Made by a program: the position numbers and the translations under genes. Shown one piece after another: positions 3,805 to 7,450 of a stretch of 7,450 nt of DNA (its first letter is position 1; each line of letters begins with the position of its first letter). Origin of the DNA: Burkholderiales bacterium (GTDB lineage Bacteria > Pseudomonadota > Gammaproteobacteria > Burkholderiales > SG8-39); contig JAICPQ010000137.1 of assembly GCA_025929745.1 (NCBI GenBank), positions 1 to 7,450 of the forward strand. The letters are read 5' to 3'. The notes under the pieces are model-generated. The model saw only the letters and a list, made by a program, of their open reading frames with translations. It did not search any database and was not told where the DNA came from.

Positions 3805-6464
3805 CCGCTGTTGCGAAGCCCCGCTGCGAGACCGTTGATGGTGAGGTGGATCATGCGCAGCAGCCGCTCGTCACGCTCCCCGGCGCGGTAGCGGCGCAGG
3901 AGCTCGACCTGCACGTGGTTGAGCGGATCGAGGTAGGGGAAGCGGTTGCGGATCGAGCGCGCGAGGGTCGGGTTGTCGGCGAGGAGCTCGGCATTGCCGG
4001 TGATCGTGGCGAGGCACTTCCGCGTGCGCTGCCATTCCTCCGAAAGCCGTTTGAAGATCTCGCGGCGCAGTTTCTTGTCCGAGACCAGCTCGGCGTAGCG
4101 CGAGGCGATCGCAAGGTCCGTCTTGGCAAGCACCATGTCCATGTTGGACAGGACGCTGCGAAAGAACGGCCACTGCCGGTACATGTCGCGCAGCTCATCG
4201 ATCGAGCCGCCCCAGCTTTCCACCGCGGCGCCGAAGCCGTACCAGCCGGGCAGCATCAGCCGGCACTGGCTCCAGCTGAAAACCCACGGAATGGCGCGCA
4301 GGTCCTCGATGCGCTCGCTTGCCCGGCGCGAAGCGGGGCGGCTGCCGATGTTGAGCTCGGCGATCTCCGCAATCGGCGTTGAAGCGCGGAAGTACTCGAC
4401 GAAGCCGCTTGTGCGCACGAGCCTGCGGTAGGCGTCGAACGCGCGCGCCGAGAGCTCATCGGCGATCGCGGCGTGGCGCTCGTGCGGTTTGTCTTTGCGC
4501 AGGCTCGCTTCGAGCGTAGCGGCGGCGAGCGTCTCGAGATTCCGCCGGCCGCCCTCGGCGTCGGCGTACTTGCTGGCAATCACTTCGCCCTGCTCGGTGA
4601 GCCGCAGCGCGCCGTTCACCGATCCCGGCGGCTGGGCGAGCACCGCCTCGTAGCTCGGCCCGCCGCCGCGCCCGATGGTGCCGCCGCGGCCGTGGAAGAG
4701 GCGCAGGCGCACGCCGCGCGCACGGCATACCTCGACGAGCGTGGAGGCCGCCTTGTACAGCGACCAGTTCGACGTGAAATAGCCGCCGTCCTTGTTCGAA
4801 TCCGAATAGCCGAGCATGACCTCCTGCTCGCCGCCGCGCGCCGCGACCCACTGCCGGTAGAACGGCAGCTCGAGCGCCGCGCCGAGCACCTCGCCGCAGC
4901 GCGCGAGATCCGCGATCGACTCGAAGAGCGGAATGATGTCCAGCTCTCGCGCAAGCCCGACTTCGCGCAGAAGTACGGCGACCTCGAGAAAATCGGAAAC
5001 CTCGGAGCAATGCGAGATCACGTAGTGCGGCACCGCGCGCGCGCCGTAGCGCCGGCGGCCCTCGGCCGCCGCCGCGAGGATGGCGAGCTCGTTCTCGACG
5101 AATTCGGAATAGCGCTCGTTCGGGATGCGCAGCGGCCGCAGGCTCGCCAGCTCCCGGGTAAGAAGCGAAACGCGGCGGCGTTCGTCCAGACCGGTGTAGT
5201 CCGCCTCGACGTTTGCGCGCGCGAGAAGCTCGCCTACCGTGCGCTCGTGCTCGCCCGAGCTCTGGCGCAGATCGATCGATGCCAGGTGGAAGCCGAAAAG
5301 GCTCACCTTGCGCTGGAGCGCCGCCAGGCGCCCGCGCGCGAGGCGTCCCGCGCCTTGCTTTCCCAGCGACGCGGCGATCGTCTGCATGTCCTGGGAGAAC
5401 TGCTCGGGGCTCTCGTACGGCATCTGTTCGACGGTTGGCGGCGGCGTGGCCTTCACCCCCGCGAGCGCTTCCGCTGCTCCGGCAAGCCGCGCGTAAATGC
5501 CCGAGATCGCGCGCCGATAGGGCTCGTCGCGCCGATAGACGGAATTCTCCTTGGAAGCCGCGGCGAGCGCCTCGATTTCGCGGGGCGCGGCATGGATGCG
5601 CGCGGAAAGCGCGAGCTCCTTATAGAGGTGCCCGACTTCTTCCAGGTAATGCGTGAGGATCAGTGCCGCGTGCTGCGCGAGCGCGGCGCGCATCACCGCC
5701 GCGTTCACATAAGGATTGCCGTCGCGGTCGCCGCCGATCCACGTGCCAACCGTGAGGAACGGCGCGATGCGCGCTTCGACCTGGTACTTCTCCTTGAGCG
5801 CGTGCTCGAACTCGGCGTAGAGACGCGGCAGCTCGTTCAGGAACGTGAGGCGAAAGTACGCGAGACCGTTCGCGACTTCGTCGGCGACCGCCAGGCGCGT
5901 GTCGCGCAGCATCGCGGTGAGCCATAGGCGCAGGATTTCCGCATGCAATGCATCATTGCGCTGCGCCGATTCGGCTTGCGAAAGCAGCCGCGCGATCTCG
6001 CGCTGGCAATCGAGGATGCTCTGGCGCTGCACTTCCGTCGGATGCGCGGTGAGCACCGGCGCGACGCGCGCGGATGCGAACCAGTCGAGGAGCGACTGGA
6101 TTTCCATGCCCGCTTCGCGCGCGCGCTCGAGCGCATACGAGAAGCTTCCGGCGCGCGGCGGCGAGCCGGCGGCGGCGTGCGCGCGCCGGCGCCGGTGCTG
6201 CTGCTCGTCTTCGGCGATGTTGAGAAGGTGCGAGAAGTAGCTGAAGGCGCGCACGAGGTGCAGAGTCTGCTCGGCATCGAGCGAGTTCAGCTCGCGCTCG
6301 AGCTCGGCGCGAGTGGACTCCTCGCGCCGGAACGCCACCGCCTTCTGGCGGATGCGCTCGATGCGCTCGAGCGCCTCGTCGCCCACCTGCTCGCGGATCA
6401 CTTCGCCCAGCAGGCGGCCGAGGAGTCGGCGGTCTTCGCGGAGGTGTAGTTCCTTTTCGTCCAT
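3801..6464 (-). CDS. ppc: Phosphoenolpyruvate carboxylase
   Basis: Cytoplasmic anaplerotic enzyme: PEP + bicarbonate to oxaloacetate + phosphate, Mg-dependent. At 887 residues it is full length (E. coli 883). Visible signatures: VLTAHPTEVQR with catalytic H141; GTWIGGDRDGNPY (240-252); MLGYSDSNKDGGYF (550-563, K558); FHGRGGTIGRGGGP (590-603, H591 and R599); and the C-terminal LTINGLAAGLRNSG. Aligning by motif to the E. coli enzyme, the aspartate-inhibitor site (K773, R832, R587, N881 there) corresponds to K781, R841, R599 and N885, all conserved, so feedback inhibition by aspartate or malate is likely. Start is ATG at 6464, with TACGCT ending seven bases upstream and no good SD. It diverges from the 58-aa gene. 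Long antisense frames over it are codon-bias shadows. Confidence 0.98.
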   Translation of the reverse strand: MDEKELHLREDRRLLGRLLGEVIREQVGDEALERIERIRQKAVAFRREESTRAELERELNSLDAEQTLHLVRAFSYFSHLLNIAEDEQQHRRRRAHAAAGSPPRAGSFSYALERAREAGMEIQSLLDWFASARVAPVLTAHPTEVQRQSILDCQREIARLLSQAESAQRNDALHAEILRLWLTAMLRDTRLAVADEVANGLAYFRLTFLNELPRLYAEFEHALKEKYQVEARIAPFLTVGTWIGGDRDGNPYVNAAVMRAALAQHAALILTHYLEEVGHLYKELALSARIHAAPREIEALAAASKENSVYRRDEPYRRAISGIYARLAGAAEALAGVKATPPPTVEQMPYESPEQFSQDMQTIAASLGKQGAGRLARGRLAALQRKVSLFGFHLASIDLRQSSGEHERTVGELLARANVEADYTGLDERRRVSLLTRELASLRPLRIPNERYSEFVENELAILAAAAEGRRRYGARAVPHYVISHCSEVSDFLEVAVLLREVGLARELDIIPLFESIADLARCGEVLGAALELPFYRQWVAARGGEQEVMLGYSDSNKDGGYFTSNWSLYKAASTLVEVCRARGVRLRLFHGRGGTIGRGGGPSYEAVLAQPPGSVNGALRLTEQGEVIASKYADAEGGRRNLETLAAATLEASLRKDKPHERHAAIADELSARAFDAYRRLVRTSGFVEYFRASTPIAEIAELNIGSRPASRRASERIEDLRAIPWVFSWSQCRLMLPGWYGFGAAVESWGGSIDELRDMYRQWPFFRSVLSNMDMVLAKTDLAIASRYAELVSDKKLRREIFKRLSEEWQRTRKCLATITGNAELLADNPTLARSIRNRFPYLDPLNHVQVELLRRYRAGERDERLLRMIHLTINGLAAGLRNSG

Positions 6465-6471
6465 CCAGTCC

Positions 6472-6481
6472 AGCGTATCAT
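6472..6481. promoter_or_regulatory. Overlapping divergent -10 boxes for ppc and the 58-aa gene
   Basis: Only 23 bases (6465-6487) separate the two start codons. Plus strand: TATCAT (6476-6481), six bases, ATG at 6488. Minus strand: TACGCT (6477-6472), seven bases, ATG at 6464. The two boxes share bases 6476-6477, so RNA polymerase should be able to occupy only one at a time, and each -35 region would lie inside the other gene's first codons. No convincing -35 hexamer is visible on either side. Confidence 0.5.
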
Positions 6482-6487
6482 CGACGC

Positions 6488-6664
6488 ATGGGCCGATTCA
6501 TCGTCTTCCTCGTGGTCGTCGGCGCCGTCATCTACGCCTGGAACAAGGGGTGGATCGCGCAGTGGTTCACCAACACGGTCGACTCGGGCATCGAGAGCGT
6601 GCGCGGAACGCAGCGCGATGCCCGCACGGTCCGTCCGGTGGACCCGGGCGAAGAGAAAAAGTAG
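6488..6664 (+). CDS. Small single-pass membrane protein, 58 aa
   Basis: Function unknown. The protein starts MGRFIVFLVVVGAVIYAWNK, giving one hydrophobic membrane segment at about residues 4-18 after a single arginine. A short amphipathic stretch follows (GWIAQWFTNTVDSGIESV) and then a polar tail ending PGEEKK. It could be a membrane anchor or uncleaved signal anchor; no lipoprotein cysteine is present. It reads cleanly from ATG at 6488 to TAG (6662-6664), with codon usage like its neighbours and a TATCAT box six bases before the ATG. It lies 12 bases before gshA, so the two may be cotranscribed, although gshA has its own box at 6665. Confidence 0.72.
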   Translation: MGRFIVFLVVVGAVIYAWNKGWIAQWFTNTVDSGIESVRGTQRDARTVRPVDPGEEKK

Positions 6665-6670
6665 TAGCAT
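6665..6670 (+). promoter_or_regulatory. -10 box of gshA, probable leaderless start
   Basis: TAGCAT immediately follows the TAG of the 58-aa gene and ends six bases before the gshA GTG (6677). The spacer TTTCCC has no SD, and the purine tract upstream (about 6650-6661) is too far away to serve. No clear -35 is seen. Confidence 0.45.
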
Positions 6671-6676
6671 TTTCCC

Positions 6677-7450
6677 GTGAGACTCCAGGAGCGCCTGCGC
6701 GCCCTGCCCGCGGGCGCCCTTGCGGGACTCAAGCGCGGCATCGAAAAGGAAAGCCTGCGCGTGCGGACCGACGGCTCGCTCGCGCTCACGCCGCATCCGG
6801 AGCTCTTGGGCGCGGCGCTCACCCACCCGCACATCACCACCGACTTCAGCGAAAGCCAGCTCGAGCTCATCACCGGCGTGCATGTCGACGCCGACGGCTG
6901 CCTGCAGGAGCTGACCGAGATCCACCAGGTCGTGATGCGCGCGATCGGCAGCGAGCTGCTCTGGGCCTCCAGCATGCCGTGCAACCTGCCGGCCGACGAA
7001 GCGATTCCGGTCGGGCGCTACGGCACGTCCAATGTCGGGCGCGCCAAGACCGTGTATCGCATGGGCCTTTCGTACCGCTACGGCCGGCGCATGCAGACCA
7101 TCTCGGGCATCCACTACAACTTCTCGGTGCCCGGCATCGGCAGCGACGGCTACTTCGCGCTCATCCGCAATTTCCGGCGGCTTTCGTGGCTGCCGCTCTA
7201 CCTCTTCGGCGCCTCGCCCGCGGCGTGCACCAGCTTCGTCGACGGCCGCAAGCATGAGCTGCAGGAGCTCGCGCCCGGCACGCTGTACCTGCCGTACGCG
7301 ACCTCGCTGCGCATGGGACGCCTGGGCTACCAGAGCGACGCGCAGGCCAACCTGCATGTCAGCTACAACAATCTGAAGAGCTACTCGGCGTCGCTGCACG
7401 AGGCGCTCACCATTCCGTATCCCGCGTACGAGAAGATCGGCATTCGCGAC
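6677..7450 (+). CDS. gshA: Glutamate-cysteine ligase (gamma-glutamylcysteine synthetase), N-terminal part, cut by right edge
   Basis: Catalyses ATP-dependent joining of glutamate and cysteine, the rate-setting first step of glutathione synthesis. The 258 codons present match the E. coli-type (class I) enzyme, about half of its usual length near 520. Recognisable blocks in order: LKRGIEKESLRV (18-29), HITTDFSESQLELIT (52-66), MPCNLP, RYGTSNVGRAKTVYRMGL, MQTISGIHYNFSVP, LYLFGASPAACTSF, PYATSLRMGRLGYQS and YEKIGIRD at the edge. The glutamate-rich metal/ATP site near RGIEKES is intact. GTG at 6677 is the start because it gives the expected short leader before RGIE and sits behind a TAGCAT box. 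The reading frame is open to the last base. Confidence 0.97.
   Translation, partial: MRLQERLRALPAGALAGLKRGIEKESLRVRTDGSLALTPHPELLGAALTHPHITTDFSESQLELITGVHVDADGCLQELTEIHQVVMRAIGSELLWASSMPCNLPADEAIPVGRYGTSNVGRAKTVYRMGLSYRYGRRMQTISGIHYNFSVPGIGSDGYFALIRNFRRLSWLPLYLFGASPAACTSFVDGRKHELQELAPGTLYLPYATSLRMGRLGYQSDAQANLHVSYNNLKSYSASLHEALTIPYPAYEKIGIRD

Noticed and set aside
4473..5927. 484-aa plus-strand open frame
   Set aside because: Lies antisense within ppc, has low-complexity Arg/Ala/Glu-rich composition and no recognisable domain. It mirrors the ppc codon pattern.
6398..7399. 333-aa minus-strand open frame
   Set aside because: Antisense to gshA and the 58-aa gene. gshA motifs on the plus strand are decisive.

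Overview
The window is a compact, GC-rich stretch of bacterial chromosome with strong G/C bias at third codon positions. The protein set is ordinary housekeeping: Lon, an Hsp20, a GcvA-like LysR regulator, a Nudix hydrolase, an FKBP, PEP carboxylase and an E. coli-type GshA. It points to a proteobacterium, most likely a betaproteobacterium; that placement is inference from protein character, not a database match. Nothing looks like a prophage, CRISPR array, insertion sequence, tRNA or rRNA.

Left block (1-2251, minus strand): reading leftward, a LysR-family regulator, a small heat shock protein and the N-terminal 288 residues of a Lon protease, which runs off the left edge. hsp20 and lon overlap by four bases (ATGA). 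A sigma-32-like heat-shock promoter overlaps the last codons of the LysR gene, so hsp20-lon looks like a heat-inducible proteostasis operon.

Middle block (2252-3780, plus strand): two overlapping small unknown genes (51 and 65 aa) diverge from lysR. A Nudix hydrolase follows, then a cytoplasmic FKBP-type peptidyl-prolyl isomerase with a TTG start, overlapped by a 79-aa charged helical protein. Two near-identical copies of a 26-bp sequence, in inverted orientation, bracket the FKBP/79-aa pair. Each copy carries the TAA stop of the adjoining gene (Nudix or ppc) at the same place in the repeat.

Right block (3801-7450): a full-length PEP carboxylase gene (minus strand, anaplerotic oxaloacetate supply) diverges across only 23 bp from a 58-aa single-pass membrane protein gene. 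That gene is followed at once by the first 258 codons of gshA (glutamate-cysteine ligase, first step of glutathione synthesis), cut by the right edge.

The most striking non-coding pattern is in translation starts. Four plus-strand genes have a TANNNT box ending exactly six bases before the start codon and no well-placed Shine-Dalgarno (SD) sequence; ppc has the same with seven bases. This is the expected signature of leaderless mRNAs. By contrast lon, the 65-aa gene and the FKBP gene have clear SD sequences at normal spacing. Six of the eleven genes use GTG or TTG starts.
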